A DNA stretch of 64,000 nt, taken from contig SSFA01000009.1 in the NCBI GenBank assembly GCA_008015155.1, forward strand, positions 62,001 to 126,000, written 5' to 3'. Under the pieces are notes generated by a model. It was not told the DNA's origin, ran no database searches, and worked only from the letters and a program-made list of their open reading frames with translations. Positions 52,108 to 61,293 of this stretch are shown in pieces (position 1 is the stretch's first letter; every line of letters begins with the position of its first letter). The position numbers and the translations under genes were made by a program. The DNA is from Thiothrix sp. Lineage in GTDB: Bacteria > Pseudomonadota > Gammaproteobacteria > Thiotrichales > Thiotrichaceae.

Positions 52108-54116
52108 TTACGCCGACGCCGCCTCTGAGTTGAATCATCTGTAAGCGCTGTCTCTTTATCAGCAGGCTTATCCACTACCGCAAATAAATGCGGGAAAGGG
52201 TCAGTTTTATTTGGGAAAGCCATTGCATCTACAAAGTATTCTTGGAATTTAGATTCAACTGCTGTTTCGATTTTAGTAATCAAACGCACGACTGACTCTA
52301 CCACCCCCCTAGCATCTTGATTGAGCAGAGCGATGCGCGCTCCCGTGCCTGCTGCATTCCCAGCTGAAGACACTTTATCGAGTGGACAGTCAGGAATCAG
52401 ACCCAACACCATCGCATGCTTCACATCAATATGGCTACCGAAAGCACCTGCTAAGCGAATCCGCTCAACTTGCTGAACTTGCATCTTATCCATTAATAAG
52501 CGTACACCCGCATACAGCGCTGCTTTAGCTAATTGAATTTGGCGTACATCATTTTGGGTAATGGAAATCGTCCGCCCTGCCCCATCGTTATACAGCACAT
52601 ATGACCAAGTGCGGCCATTGGCAATAATCAAATCCGGATGTTGCTCGGCAAGGCCGCCGTCAATCACACCATCGGTGCTAATCACACCAGCTAGATACAT
52701 TTCAGCAATGACTTCAATAATCCCAGAACCACAGATGCCATTCACACCTATGGCGGCTACGGACTCAGCAAAGCCTGTTTGATCTGACCATAGCTCTGAA
52801 CCAATCACCCGGAACCGCGCTTGCTTAGTAGCAGGATCAATCCGCACCCGCTCAATCGCACCAGGCGCTGCACGCTGGCCACTGCTAATCTGTGCCCCTT
52901 CAAAAGCTGGCCCCGTTGGACTGGAGCAAGCAAACAGCTGATCACGATTGCCTAAGACAATTTCAGCATTCGTGCCAACATCGACTAATAAAGTCACCTC
53001 TTCCTGCAGCTGAGGCTCTTCTGCTAACACGACACCCGCTGCATCAGCGCCTACATGCCCAGCAATACAAGGCAGTACATAAACCATACCAGCCGGATGA
53101 ATCTGTAGACCCATCTCAGTGGCTTTAATATTCACTGCTTCATCCGTGGCAAGTGCAAAAGGAGCCCCACCTAATTCCACCGGATTAATCCCAAGGAAGA
53201 TATGATGCATAATGGGATTACCCACTAAGACCATCTCGAGAATTTCAGCGCGCTGAATCCCTTGGTTTTGGCAAAGCTCGTTAAGAACCGTATTTAAGCC
53301 CTCACGAATCGCTTGGGTAAGCGCTTGAGCCTCATCGGGATGCATCATGATATAAGAAACCCGACTCATCAGGTCTTCGCCAAAGCGAATCTGCGGGTTC
53401 ATCAAGCTACTGGAACCTAACACTGCACCAGTACGCAGATCACACAAATGTGCAGCTACCGTGGTTGAACCCACATCGACAGCAACACCATACACCGTTT
53501 CACGTAAACCCGGCCAAACCGCCAGAATGCGTTTATTTTGATAAACCGCAGCCGTTACCGCCCATTTACCTTGGCGTAAAACAGCTTGTAAATTAGCTAA
53601 TAAACTAAAATCGTAAGTCAAACCAGTGAGTTGCCACTCAAACTCCAAAGCCTCGATTAAGCGTTGCAAATCGCCTTTCGGATCATGCATATCGGCTTCA
53701 GTGACTTCTACATAATGCAGAGTCACACTCGGATTGAGCACAATATCGCGTTGCTCGGCGGCTTTACGCACAATCTGCTTATGCACTTGACTATCGGGGG
53801 GCACATCAATGACCACATCACCTTGCAGATAAGTGTGGCAACTCAAGCGGCGCCCTTCGGCCATTGGCTTGCGTTCTTGGTTATAGCGCTTTTCAGTAGC
53901 CGTGAACGCATTCAAATGCGTAAGGCTAGAGCTGATGCCATGTTTAGGAAAGCTCCCTTCAGCACACACGATTTGACAGCGCCCACATAAACCACGCCCG
54001 CCGCAGATGGAGTCAATATCTACACCAAGCTTTTGCGCAGCCTGCAATAAAGGTGTGCCGATAGGAAATTCCCCACGGCGACCCGAGGGGAGGAAAACGA
54101 CTTTAGCAGTACTCAT
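52104..54116 (-). CDS. Corrinoid-protein reactivating ASKHA/ferredoxin protein (RACo-like)
   Basis: A 670-residue protein with an N-terminal 2Fe-2S ferredoxin domain (ICGGRGLCGRCQ near residue 38, with a further Cys in RRLSCHTY) and a C-terminal ASKHA-type ATPase (VAVDVGSTTVAAHLCDL and later LVDVGTNAEIVLGN). RACo-like proteins reduce oxidised corrinoid Co(II) back to active Co(I) using ATP. In this operon it would keep the corrinoid protein at 57489 active. It ends with a short basic tail. Confidence 0.92.
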   Translation of the reverse strand: MSTAKVVFLPSGRRGEFPIGTPLLQAAQKLGVDIDSICGGRGLCGRCQIVCAEGSFPKHGISSSLTHLNAFTATEKRYNQERKPMAEGRRLSCHTYLQGDVVIDVPPDSQVHKQIVRKAAEQRDIVLNPSVTLHYVEVTEADMHDPKGDLQRLIEALEFEWQLTGLTYDFSLLANLQAVLRQGKWAVTAAVYQNKRILAVWPGLRETVYGVAVDVGSTTVAAHLCDLRTGAVLGSSSLMNPQIRFGEDLMSRVSYIMMHPDEAQALTQAIREGLNTVLNELCQNQGIQRAEILEMVLVGNPIMHHIFLGINPVELGGAPFALATDEAVNIKATEMGLQIHPAGMVYVLPCIAGHVGADAAGVVLAEEPQLQEEVTLLVDVGTNAEIVLGNRDQLFACSSPTGPAFEGAQISSGQRAAPGAIERVRIDPATKQARFRVIGSELWSDQTGFAESVAAIGVNGICGSGIIEVIAEMYLAGVISTDGVIDGGLAEQHPDLIIANGRTWSYVLYNDGAGRTISITQNDVRQIQLAKAALYAGVRLLMDKMQVQQVERIRLAGAFGSHIDVKHAMVLGLIPDCPLDKVSSAGNAAGTGARIALLNQDARGVVESVVRLITKIETAVESKFQEYFVDAMAFPNKTDPFPHLFAVVDKPADKETALTDDSTQRRRRRK

Positions 54117-54125
54117 AGTGCTCCT

Positions 54126-55022
54126 TTAAGCACGACGACGACGGCGATTCTCACGTGCACCACCTTCACCTTCTGGTGCTGGTTCGCGGTATTTACGGAT
54201 CCAACTCGCACAGTTAGGATCATGCCCCATCATGACATCCGCTCCTAAAACAGCCATCATCACTTCAGGATGTAAAGGATTCGTAATAGCAGAAGTCATC
54301 CCTGCACCAATGGCCATCGTCAAAAAAGCGCTATTAATACCATTTCGATTCGGTAAACCAAAGCTCACATTAGAAGCACCACAGGTGGTATTTACTTTGA
54401 GCTCTTCGCGTAAACGCCGCACTAAAGCCATGACTTGGCGGCCGGAGTCATTGATAGCACCAATCGGCATCACTAAAGGATCAACCACTACACGATCATG
54501 GGAAATACCATGATCCGCTGCACGCTCGACAATCTTCTTCGCGACGTTGTAGCGCACGTTGATATCTTGAGAAATACCGGTTTCATCATTGGAAATCGCA
54601 ACCACTGAGGCTCCATACTTAGCCACTAACGGTAATACCCGCTCTAAACTTTCATCTTCGCCTGTGACTGAGTTCACTAAAGCACGCCCTTGGTAAACTG
54701 ATAAACCCGCCTCTAAAGCAGCAATAATGGAGGAGTCGATACACAGAGGCACATCTGTAATGGACTGCACCAATTGAATGACTTCCGCCAGAATGCGCGG
54801 CTCATCCGCTAAGGGAATACCTGCATTCACATCTAGCATTTGTGCGCCCGCTTCTACTTGAGCTAAGGCATCGGCCTGTACGCGGCTGTAGTCACCATTT
54901 TTCATTTCTTCCGCAAGAATCTTGCGCCCTGTGGGGTTAATGCGCTCCCCAATAATCACGAACGGCTCATCAAAACCGATGCGTACTTCTTTGCTGGGCG
55001 AACTGATAATTGTGACTGTCAT
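54126..55022 (-). CDS. Methyltetrahydrofolate:corrinoid methyltransferase (pterin-binding domain)
   Basis: A 298-residue pterin-binding-fold methyltransferase. GERINPTGRKILAEEMKNGD is the family start, then LDVNAGIPLADE, LCIDSSIIAALEAGL and CGASNVSFGLPNR, which line the pterin site. It moves methyl groups between corrinoid and tetrahydrofolate; here the direction is likely corrinoid to THF. A charged basic tail (RENRRRRRA) ends it. It overlaps the MetF-like gene by four bases. Confidence 0.92.
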   Translation of the reverse strand: MTVTIISSPSKEVRIGFDEPFVIIGERINPTGRKILAEEMKNGDYSRVQADALAQVEAGAQMLDVNAGIPLADEPRILAEVIQLVQSITDVPLCIDSSIIAALEAGLSVYQGRALVNSVTGEDESLERVLPLVAKYGASVVAISNDETGISQDINVRYNVAKKIVERAADHGISHDRVVVDPLVMPIGAINDSGRQVMALVRRLREELKVNTTCGASNVSFGLPNRNGINSAFLTMAIGAGMTSAITNPLHPEVMMAVLGADVMMGHDPNCASWIRKYREPAPEGEGGARENRRRRRA

Positions 55023-56095
55023 ACGGTTGAATCCTCTGTGGTAGTCGGCTGAGTAGCGGAATGATTAGCTTCATACATGCCCGGATGCCAAGGGGTACGG
55101 CCCTCTAAAGCTCCGGAACGCTCGACAATCTCTGCGACATTGTGCTCTTGGCGGTAGGCCATAATATGCACCCCATGTACACCTTCAATTTCGCGCGCTT
55201 CATTAATCATATCAATACAAATATTGATACCTTCTTGTTTTTGGTTTTGTGCACCCTTCAAGCGATTAATAATGCTATCTGGGATATGCACACCAGCGAC
55301 ATTGTTACGAATCCATTCTGCAGTTTTCGCTGAGGCTAGGGGGCCAACGCCAAGCAGAATAAATACTTGTTCATGTAAACCTAAATCACGCACTTTCTGC
55401 ATATAGGTTTTAAACATGCCGATGTCAAAACAGTATTGGGTCTGCACGAATTGAGCGCCTGCGGCAATCTTTTTCGCTAAGCGTAAAGGGCGATAATCAA
55501 ACGGTGGCGCAAACGGATTAGCTGCTCCCCCTAAAAAAACCTTTGGCGGATAAGTAAGTTTACGCCCACTTAGAAAGCGGCTTTCATCGCGCATGGTACG
55601 AATTGTGTTCAGCGCTGTCATGCTGTCCAAATCGAACACCGGTTTGGCTTCAGGGTGATCCCCTGCCTGTACACCATCGCCGCTTAAGCAGAGGATATTG
55701 CACACGCCCATCGCTGCAGCACCCAAGACATCGCCTTGAATCGCGATTCGGTTGCGATCGCGGCAGGAAATCTGCATCACCATCGCATAGCCTTTGCGGG
55801 TGAGGAGTGAACACATCCCCACACTCGACATATGGCAGTGTGCACCCGAACCATCGGTAGCATTCATCGCATCCACATAGCCATCAAAGAGCTTGGCACG
55901 TGCATACACTTCTTCAGGATCAGCCGAATCAGGCGGTGCAATTTCGGTAGTCACAGCAAAATGCCCGGCGCGTAAGACCCGTTCTAAACGGCCGGGCGAG
56001 ACGTGACCGGGTAAGATTGGTAAATTTTCTCCGGGAGTGGGTTCGTCTGCATAGGAGAAAGTTGGTAATTGACTTCTTTTTAAAACTGGAGTCAT
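55019..56095 (-). CDS. metF: Methylenetetrahydrofolate reductase (MetF-like)
   Basis: A 358-residue methylenetetrahydrofolate reductase. The family blocks are FAVTTEIAPPDSADPEEVY, CRDRNRIAIQGDVLGA, LCLSGDGVQAGDHP and AAGAQFVQTQYCFDIGMF. The fold is the MetF TIM barrel. In this operon it should oxidise methyl-THF to methylene-THF after demethylation, the reverse of its usual biosynthetic direction. It overlaps the C-terminal MetV-like gene by four bases. Confidence 0.92.
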   Translation of the reverse strand: MTPVLKRSQLPTFSYADEPTPGENLPILPGHVSPGRLERVLRAGHFAVTTEIAPPDSADPEEVYARAKLFDGYVDAMNATDGSGAHCHMSSVGMCSLLTRKGYAMVMQISCRDRNRIAIQGDVLGAAAMGVCNILCLSGDGVQAGDHPEAKPVFDLDSMTALNTIRTMRDESRFLSGRKLTYPPKVFLGGAANPFAPPFDYRPLRLAKKIAAGAQFVQTQYCFDIGMFKTYMQKVRDLGLHEQVFILLGVGPLASAKTAEWIRNNVAGVHIPDSIINRLKGAQNQKQEGINICIDMINEAREIEGVHGVHIMAYRQEHNVAEIVERSGALEGRTPWHPGMYEANHSATQPTTTEDSTV

Positions 56096-56553
56096 GAACG
56101 CAGCTCCCGAACTTTCTGCTCAGCCGCACGTAGCCAAGCGGATTTGCCTTTCAAGCGCCAATCGAGCATCGGCTGGACAATCTGAATTGCGCGCTCTTCA
56201 GGTTTTAAATTTTGTGTTCCTTCCCAAGCGACTACCCAAACACAATCCATCTCAGGTTTTACTTCGCATTTACCATTGGCACGCACACCACCGCACGGGC
56301 CATTACGAATCGTTTTGGGGCAATTCATTGGGCAAGACATGCCTGTAGAGCCTAAGGTACATTGTCCACAGGATTGCGAATCGAATAAAAAGCTTTTAGC
56401 CGGCTTTTCAATAAACATAAGTGGCTTTTCTATTTTTTGAATACCCACTTTTTCCAATTTGGGATAAAGCTTTACCAATAGATTTTCAATCTGGTGATAT
56501 AAAGCTTTTAGCGTACTTGAATGGCGGGCTGACCAACGACGCATCGCATACAT
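56092..56553 (-). CDS. metV: MetV-like zinc-binding subunit (MTHFR C-terminal domain family)
   Basis: A 153-residue protein with the cysteine-rich domain found at the C-terminus of some methylenetetrahydrofolate reductases: CGQCTLGSTGMSCPMNCPKT followed by GPCGGVRANGKCEVKP. It is MetV-like and partners MetF in several acetogens and in C1-demethylation clusters. The cysteines likely bind an Fe-S or zinc centre. It lies ten bases downstream of the small virulence-factor gene. Confidence 0.85.
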   Translation of the reverse strand: MYAMRRWSARHSSTLKALYHQIENLLVKLYPKLEKVGIQKIEKPLMFIEKPAKSFLFDSQSCGQCTLGSTGMSCPMNCPKTIRNGPCGGVRANGKCEVKPEMDCVWVVAWEGTQNLKPEERAIQIVQPMLDWRLKGKSAWLRAAEQKVRELRS

Positions 56554-56563
56554 AGCAATCTCC

Positions 56564-56869
56564 TCAAGCAGTGATTACGCCGCCATTGCGTATGATTTGT
56601 TCTAAAACTTCCTCGGGGAATTGTGCTTCTAATGCAGCGACCTCTTGGCGCGCAGCTTCATCCAGATCAGCACCGACCTCTACCTCACTCGTGACACGAT
56701 GCCACTCTGCAACATAATCATCTGTACCCGCTTTACCTGCACGAATCGCTGCTTTGTCGATAGCTTCTTGAAATTTTTCATTTAAAAGAGCTTTGCCTTT
56801 CAAGCGGCCTTTTTTCAAAATAACTTGAGAGGGAATATCTCGCCAGTACACGATCACACGTTCTGCCAT
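56564..56869 (-). CDS. Small conserved protein of the 'virulence factor' family
   Basis: A 101-residue protein. VIVYWRDIPSQVILKKGRLK is the signature of the Virulence_fact family (PF13769), followed by FQEAIDKAAIRAGKAGTDDY. The name is misleading; the gene commonly occurs in corrinoid demethylation clusters. ATG 56869 is preferred over the GTG at 56878 because AAGGTG lies six bases upstream. Its molecular role is unknown. Confidence 0.8.
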   Translation of the reverse strand: MAERVIVYWRDIPSQVILKKGRLKGKALLNEKFQEAIDKAAIRAGKAGTDDYVAEWHRVTSEVEVGADLDEAARQEVAALEAQFPEEVLEQIIRNGGVITA

Positions 56870-56874
56870 CGCTA

Positions 56875-57477
56875 TCACCTTTGCGCAATGCGCGCTAACT
56901 CTGTGGCTAATTCACCATAGCCGGTGTTGACCAATTTAAATTCTAAATGCAAAAACTCAGCGGCTGCTTGCGCTTTAGCGAGCAGATCAGGGTTTGAGGT
57001 TTGCGCCAAATACACTAGCCGTTTGTAGTGATTGAAATAAAGTGGCAGTAACTCAGGGTGCTTATCAAGCTGCATGCCTTTAACTACTAAACGCTCAAAA
57101 TGTCTGGCAAGAAAGTCCGTTAAATAAAAACTACCTAACTCAGCTTCTGCTAATTGAGCAAAAGACTGCTGGCCTGCAAAACTGGCATAGCAATGTGCAC
57201 CTGGTAAGCGCTCTATACCTTCCTCTACTAAAACCTTATCCAACAAACCACCCGTGCCGCAGTCCGCATAGGCTACAAAGATTTGCGGATAACGTGGCCG
57301 ATAGCGTTGAATATCCGCCCTGATGCGCTCAGGAATACGCTCAGGGCGGTTATGTAATTCAGCTTCAAGGCATTTGATCTTCAGATGTTCCCAGCCATTT
57401 AATAATTTAAGCTGCTGAATCTCTCGGGCTAAAGCCCCACAAGCCAATACTAGAACTGGCTCTACTTGAGCTGACAT
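56875..57477 (-). CDS. DUF1638 protein
   Basis: A 200-residue DUF1638 protein. It opens VLVLACGALAREIQQLKLLN and has EAELHNRPERIPERIRADIQ, FVAYADCGTGGLLDKVL and GAHCYASFAGQQSF. DUF1638 genes recur in corrinoid methyltransferase clusters. The conserved Cys in YADCGTGG is a possible functional residue. It lies eleven bases from the corrinoid gene and overlaps the next start region. Confidence 0.85.
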   Translation of the reverse strand: MSAQVEPVLVLACGALAREIQQLKLLNGWEHLKIKCLEAELHNRPERIPERIRADIQRYRPRYPQIFVAYADCGTGGLLDKVLVEEGIERLPGAHCYASFAGQQSFAQLAEAELGSFYLTDFLARHFERLVVKGMQLDKHPELLPLYFNHYKRLVYLAQTSNPDLLAKAQAAAEFLHLEFKLVNTGYGELATELARIAQR

Positions 57478-57488
57478 GGGTTGTTAAC

Positions 57489-58190
57489 TTAGGCTGCTTG
57501 TCGTTGTTGAACCATCGCCACACCGGTACTGGAGGCTGCTGCCGCATCACGGCAATAAGCATCTGCACCAACGGCTTTACCGAATTCTTCATTCAGTGGT
57601 GCACCGCCAACCAGAACGATGTAATCATCACGAATGCCTTTTTCGACCATGGCATCAATCACCACTTTCATGTAAGGCATCGTAGTAGTTAAGAGTGCAG
57701 ACATACCGAGGATATCAGGCTTGTGCTCTTCTAAGGCGGCTAGGTATTCATCGACTGAGTTATTGATACCTAAATCAATGACCTCAAACCCAGCACCTTC
57801 CATCATCATGGTGACAAGGTTTTTACCGATATCATGGATGTCACCTTTGACCGTACCAATCACCATCTTGCCAATCGGTTTAGCACCTGTTTCTGCTAAG
57901 AGTGGACGCAGAATAGCCATCCCCCCTTTCATCGCATTTGCCGCTAATAGCACTTCAGGCACGAATAAGATGCCATCGCGGAAATCCACGCCCACAATAC
58001 GCATGCCTTCGACTAGAGCTTCAGTCAGCACCTTATCAGCTCCCCAGCCACGCTCTAGGAGGATATTGACGCCTTCTTCGATCTCTTCTTTCAAACCGTC
58101 GTACAGGTCATCATGCATCTGCGCTACTAACTCTTCATCATCTAATTCCGAAAGAATCAGCTCATCACCATCATCGTATTCTTCTGCCAT
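57489..58190 (-). CDS. Corrinoid (cobalamin-binding) protein, MttC-like
   Basis: A 233-residue corrinoid-binding methyl carrier. The N-terminal helical cap is followed by the cobalamin motif VKGDIHDIGKNLVTMMMEG, with the lower ligand His, and SALLTTTMPYM and VLVGGAPLNEEF as later parts of the Rossmann-like domain. It takes the methyl group from the substrate methyltransferase and hands it to the pterin methyltransferase. It lies 12 bases after the MttB-like gene. Confidence 0.94.
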   Translation of the reverse strand: MAEEYDDGDELILSELDDEELVAQMHDDLYDGLKEEIEEGVNILLERGWGADKVLTEALVEGMRIVGVDFRDGILFVPEVLLAANAMKGGMAILRPLLAETGAKPIGKMVIGTVKGDIHDIGKNLVTMMMEGAGFEVIDLGINNSVDEYLAALEEHKPDILGMSALLTTTMPYMKVVIDAMVEKGIRDDYIVLVGGAPLNEEFGKAVGADAYCRDAAAASSTGVAMVQQRQAA

Positions 58191-58202
58191 AACCTGTGCT
58201 CC

Positions 58203-59741
58203 TTAATAATCTTTATCGGGAAATTCTGCTTTGCGCTTGGTCATAAACTCAAGCAAAGCTTCGTCAATAGCTTGATCCATCGGTGGAAGTTCATACTCTG
58301 CTAACACGCGTTTGAACAAAGTATTTGCACGTTGTGCCATGTCTTGGCCGCCTTCTTCTGTCCACTGCTCGAAGCTATTGTTATCTGCCAGTGTAGACCG
58401 ATAGAAGGCAGTTTCAAAATTACGTTGAGTATGGGCAGCGCCTAAGAAATGTTTACCTGGCCCCACCTCACGGAAGGCATCCATCGCCTGACCATTCTCG
58501 CTCATATCCACGCCACCGAGTAGCACAGACATCATATTGGCTTGGTCAACATCCATCATGAACTTTTCATAACCCATGACTAAGCCGCCTTCTAGCCAAC
58601 CCGCGGTATGGAGCATGAAATTCACGCCGGCTAAAGCAGCAGTTTGTAAGGTATTCGCCGCTTCATATGCCGCTTGCGCATCCGGTAATTTAGAAGCACA
58701 TAAGCCCCCCCCACTACGGAAAGGCACGCCTAAACGTCGCGCGAGGGCCGCTACTGTGTACATGACTAGGCTAGGCTCTGCGCCACCAAAAGTCGGTGCG
58801 CCTGATTGCATCGATACCGCACTAGAGAAAGTACCAAAAACGACGGGAGCGCCTGGACGTACTAGCTGTGCAAAGGCCATACCCGCTAGCGCTTCAGCTA
58901 GGATTTGAGTGGCAGTACCCGTGACTGTCACAGGAGACATAGCACCGGAGAGAATAAACGGCGAGATGACCGTCGCTTGCATATTACGCGCATAGACTTT
59001 CAAGGCACCTAACATGGTGTCATCGTAAGTCATCGGTGAGTTGGCATTAATTAAACTGGTGGTCACGCAATTGTTGGTGGCAAATTCCTCACCAAATACA
59101 ATTTTCGCCATATCCACAGTATCTTGTGCGCGGCTGTAATGTGTTACCGAACCCATGAACGGTTTGTCACTGTATTTCAGATGGCTATATACCATATCAA
59201 AGTGACGCTTATTCACAGGCAAATCGACCGGCTCACACACCGTACCGCCGGAGTGGTGCAGACCCGGACTCATATACGCGAGCTTGACGAAATTACGAAA
59301 ATCCTCAATTGAAGCGTAACGCCGACCTTTATCTAAATCGCGTACAAAAGGTGAACCATAAGCGGGCACTAAAACCGTGCGCTTACCACCTATAATAGTG
59401 CTGCGCTCTGGATTACGAGCATGTTGGGTAAACTCTTTAGGGGCGGTCGCTTGAATCAGTGAACGGCACATGCCGCGGGGGAAGCGCACCCGTTCACCTT
59501 GAATATCCGCACCTGCATTTTTGAGCAGGCTAATGGCTTCAGGATCATCACGAAAATCAATACCGATTTCTTCGAGAATGGTGTCTGCATTGTGCTCGAT
59601 CAGCTCTAAATTTTCTTCACTGAGCACTTCAAAATAAGGAATACGCCGCTCGATGAAAGCTGCTTGTTTGGTCTGAGAAACTTGACGTGCTGCACGCTTA
59701 CTATCGCGCCCACCACCTCGACGTGCTGGCCTTTCGCTCAT
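58203..59741 (-). CDS. MttB-superfamily methyltransferase (non-pyrrolysine)
   Basis: A 512-residue member of the trimethylamine methyltransferase superfamily, first gene of the operon. It has no internal amber codon, so it is the non-pyrrolysine type, like glycine betaine:corrinoid methyltransferase MtgB. Family blocks are GGKRTVLVPAYGSPFVRDLD, GLHHSGGTVCEPVDLPVNKR, GTFSSAVSMQSGAPTFGGAE and FMLHTAGWLEGGL. The substrate is likely glycine betaine or another quaternary amine; this cannot be fixed from sequence. ATG 59741 is preferred over GTG 59753. Confidence 0.9.
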   Translation of the reverse strand: MSERPARRGGGRDSKRAARQVSQTKQAAFIERRIPYFEVLSEENLELIEHNADTILEEIGIDFRDDPEAISLLKNAGADIQGERVRFPRGMCRSLIQATAPKEFTQHARNPERSTIIGGKRTVLVPAYGSPFVRDLDKGRRYASIEDFRNFVKLAYMSPGLHHSGGTVCEPVDLPVNKRHFDMVYSHLKYSDKPFMGSVTHYSRAQDTVDMAKIVFGEEFATNNCVTTSLINANSPMTYDDTMLGALKVYARNMQATVISPFILSGAMSPVTVTGTATQILAEALAGMAFAQLVRPGAPVVFGTFSSAVSMQSGAPTFGGAEPSLVMYTVAALARRLGVPFRSGGGLCASKLPDAQAAYEAANTLQTAALAGVNFMLHTAGWLEGGLVMGYEKFMMDVDQANMMSVLLGGVDMSENGQAMDAFREVGPGKHFLGAAHTQRNFETAFYRSTLADNNSFEQWTEEGGQDMAQRANTLFKRVLAEYELPPMDQAIDEALLEFMTKRKAEFPDKDY

Positions 59742-59776
59742 ATTCAGTACCACCCGACATTCTGTTAATGTCTGGC

Positions 59777-59805
59777 ATATTAAATAGCGTTGACTGAACA
59801 GTCAA
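59777..59805 (-). promoter_or_regulatory. Strong sigma-70 promoter of the demethylation operon with overlapping palindrome
   Basis: On the minus strand TTGACT (59800-59805), a 17-base spacer and TAATAT (59777-59782) form a near-consensus promoter about 36 bases before the MttB-like start. The -35 lies within TTGACTGAACAGTCAA (59790-59805), arms of seven bases, a probable operator of a TetR-type repressor. The TetR at 13233 has different sites, so another regulator is expected. Confidence 0.6.
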
Positions 59806-59864
59806 TCAATAAAAGCAATCACCGTTGGCAACTGCTTTTAGCGAGCACATTTTTGCTTAAAAAC

Positions 59865-60248
59865 CTAGATAATATTAGTTTTATTTAAGCGTTTAGCATT
59901 GGAAACTGCGCGCTTATGTACGGGCTTAATACCGCTAGTGAGGATTTGCGTAGCAGCTTTCTCTAATTGCTCAACTGGACTTTTGTTAGAACCTTGTGCA
60001 GCCCACGGAAACCACATAGAAAATAATAAACGCTGATTAATTTGCAGAGTTTGCAACATCATCGCATTCCAAGATTCATAAAAAGCCTCAACTTTCTCAG
60101 CACCCATACGATAAAACTCACGCTGATCGCGTGCTGAAGGATTAGCGCCCGCAAACGCCATCCGCGTTAGACGATGGGCAATGACTTGAGGCGCAGCATA
60201 AGCGACTTCACTAGCTAAAGTCGGTAAAGATTTGGACGAGCTTCCCAC
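59865..60248 (-). CDS. Phasin-like polyhydroxyalkanoate granule protein
   Basis: A 127-residue protein similar to PHA granule-associated phasins: QVIAHRLTRMAFAGANPSAR then DQREFYRMGAEKVEAFYESW is the family core, with a Trp-rich LLFSMWFPWA later. It would coat polyester storage granules. GTG start, GGAG six bases upstream. Transcribed alone towards the MttB operon. Confidence 0.65.
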   Translation of the reverse strand: MGSSSKSLPTLASEVAYAAPQVIAHRLTRMAFAGANPSARDQREFYRMGAEKVEAFYESWNAMMLQTLQINQRLLFSMWFPWAAQGSNKSPVEQLEKAATQILTSGIKPVHKRAVSNAKRLNKTNII

Positions 60249-60420
60249 AGTATTCTCCTAGAAATACTCTAAATTGTTGCAGTGCAGCAAATATAACATA
60301 AAGCATCTTTGAATAGATACAACTATCACTCAAAACTAGTTTACTAGGCTGATAGCTAGGTACTGACCGCTTGTTCAGCTCGCTATTAAGCACAAAATTT
60401 CTCTGGGATTAGCCTCAAAC

Positions 60421-61293
60421 TCAACGAACTTGAATTGGAATAAATCGTTCAGGCTTAGCGCTGGGTTTAATCGGTGGTGCCCATGCATGCCCAAAAATAA
60501 CCTCATAAGTGGCTGGATAAGTCTCATCAGGCAAACGGTAATGCTCATACGCTTGATAAAAGTTTTGTAAACGTTGTTTTCCTGTTAAACCACGATTGCG
60601 CCCCAGCGTGGCATTATTCGCACCAATCGCTTTCAAATCTTGCAATAAGCCTTTCACCGCTGGATAAGTCACCGTAATTACATCCCGATCCATCACCGGA
60701 TCACGGAAACCAGCCTGTAGCAAAGCATCACCCACATCGTGCATATCCACGAAGCGACTGGCGTGCGTATAGCCATCCACTTGACTCCAACTATTGCGCA
60801 ATTCATACAGAGTATCTGGCCCAAAGCTAGCAAAACTAAATAAACCCGCTGGACGCATGACACGTACACATTCTTGGAAGACTGCCACTAAATCATTACA
60901 CCACTGTAACATCAGGTTAGAAATTAATAGATCCGCAGCTTCCTCTTGTAAAGGTAGCTGCTGCACATCAGCACAGACCCCATGAAATTGCGGATAATTA
61001 AGGCGGGCTTTAGTGGCTTCCACCATGCCTAATGCGAGATCGAGACCGATCACAGTGGCTTGAGGATAACGGCTTATTAAGTGTTGGCTAATAGCGCCCG
61101 TACCACAGCCTAAATCCAGCACACACTTAGGCTGCAAACGTACATAATCTAAGCGCTCCACTAAACGCTCACCAATTTCACGCTGAATAAACGCTGCTTG
61201 ATCATAAGTTTTTGCGGCACGATCAAAGCCTGAGCGAGTTTTAAAGGGGTCTAGATAATAAGCCAGTTCAGTTGGTACAGTCTTAGAGGCCAT
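60421..61293 (-). CDS. bioC: Malonyl-ACP O-methyltransferase
   Basis: BioC (290 aa) methylates malonyl-ACP to start biotin's pimeloyl chain. The SAM motif is VLDLGCGTGAISQHLI, and FDRAAKTYDQAAFIQREIGE and NLMLQWCNDL are also typical of BioC. It overlaps bioH by 11 bases, so the two are co-transcribed, with BioH removing the methyl group later. No other biotin genes are in the window. Confidence 0.9.
   Translation of the reverse strand: MASKTVPTELAYYLDPFKTRSGFDRAAKTYDQAAFIQREIGERLVERLDYVRLQPKCVLDLGCGTGAISQHLISRYPQATVIGLDLALGMVEATKARLNYPQFHGVCADVQQLPLQEEAADLLISNLMLQWCNDLVAVFQECVRVMRPAGLFSFASFGPDTLYELRNSWSQVDGYTHASRFVDMHDVGDALLQAGFRDPVMDRDVITVTYPAVKGLLQDLKAIGANNATLGRNRGLTGKQRLQNFYQAYEHYRLPDETYPATYEVIFGHAWAPPIKPSAKPERFIPIQVR

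Noticed and set aside
52561..53990. Plus-strand frames across the RACo-like gene
   Set aside because: Shadows of the minus-strand gene, whose ferredoxin and ASKHA motifs are clear.
59742..59864. Cobalamin riboswitch before the corrinoid operon
   Set aside because: Only about 30 bases separate the predicted transcription start from the MttB-like start, too short for a B12 riboswitch, and no B12-box-like sequence was seen.
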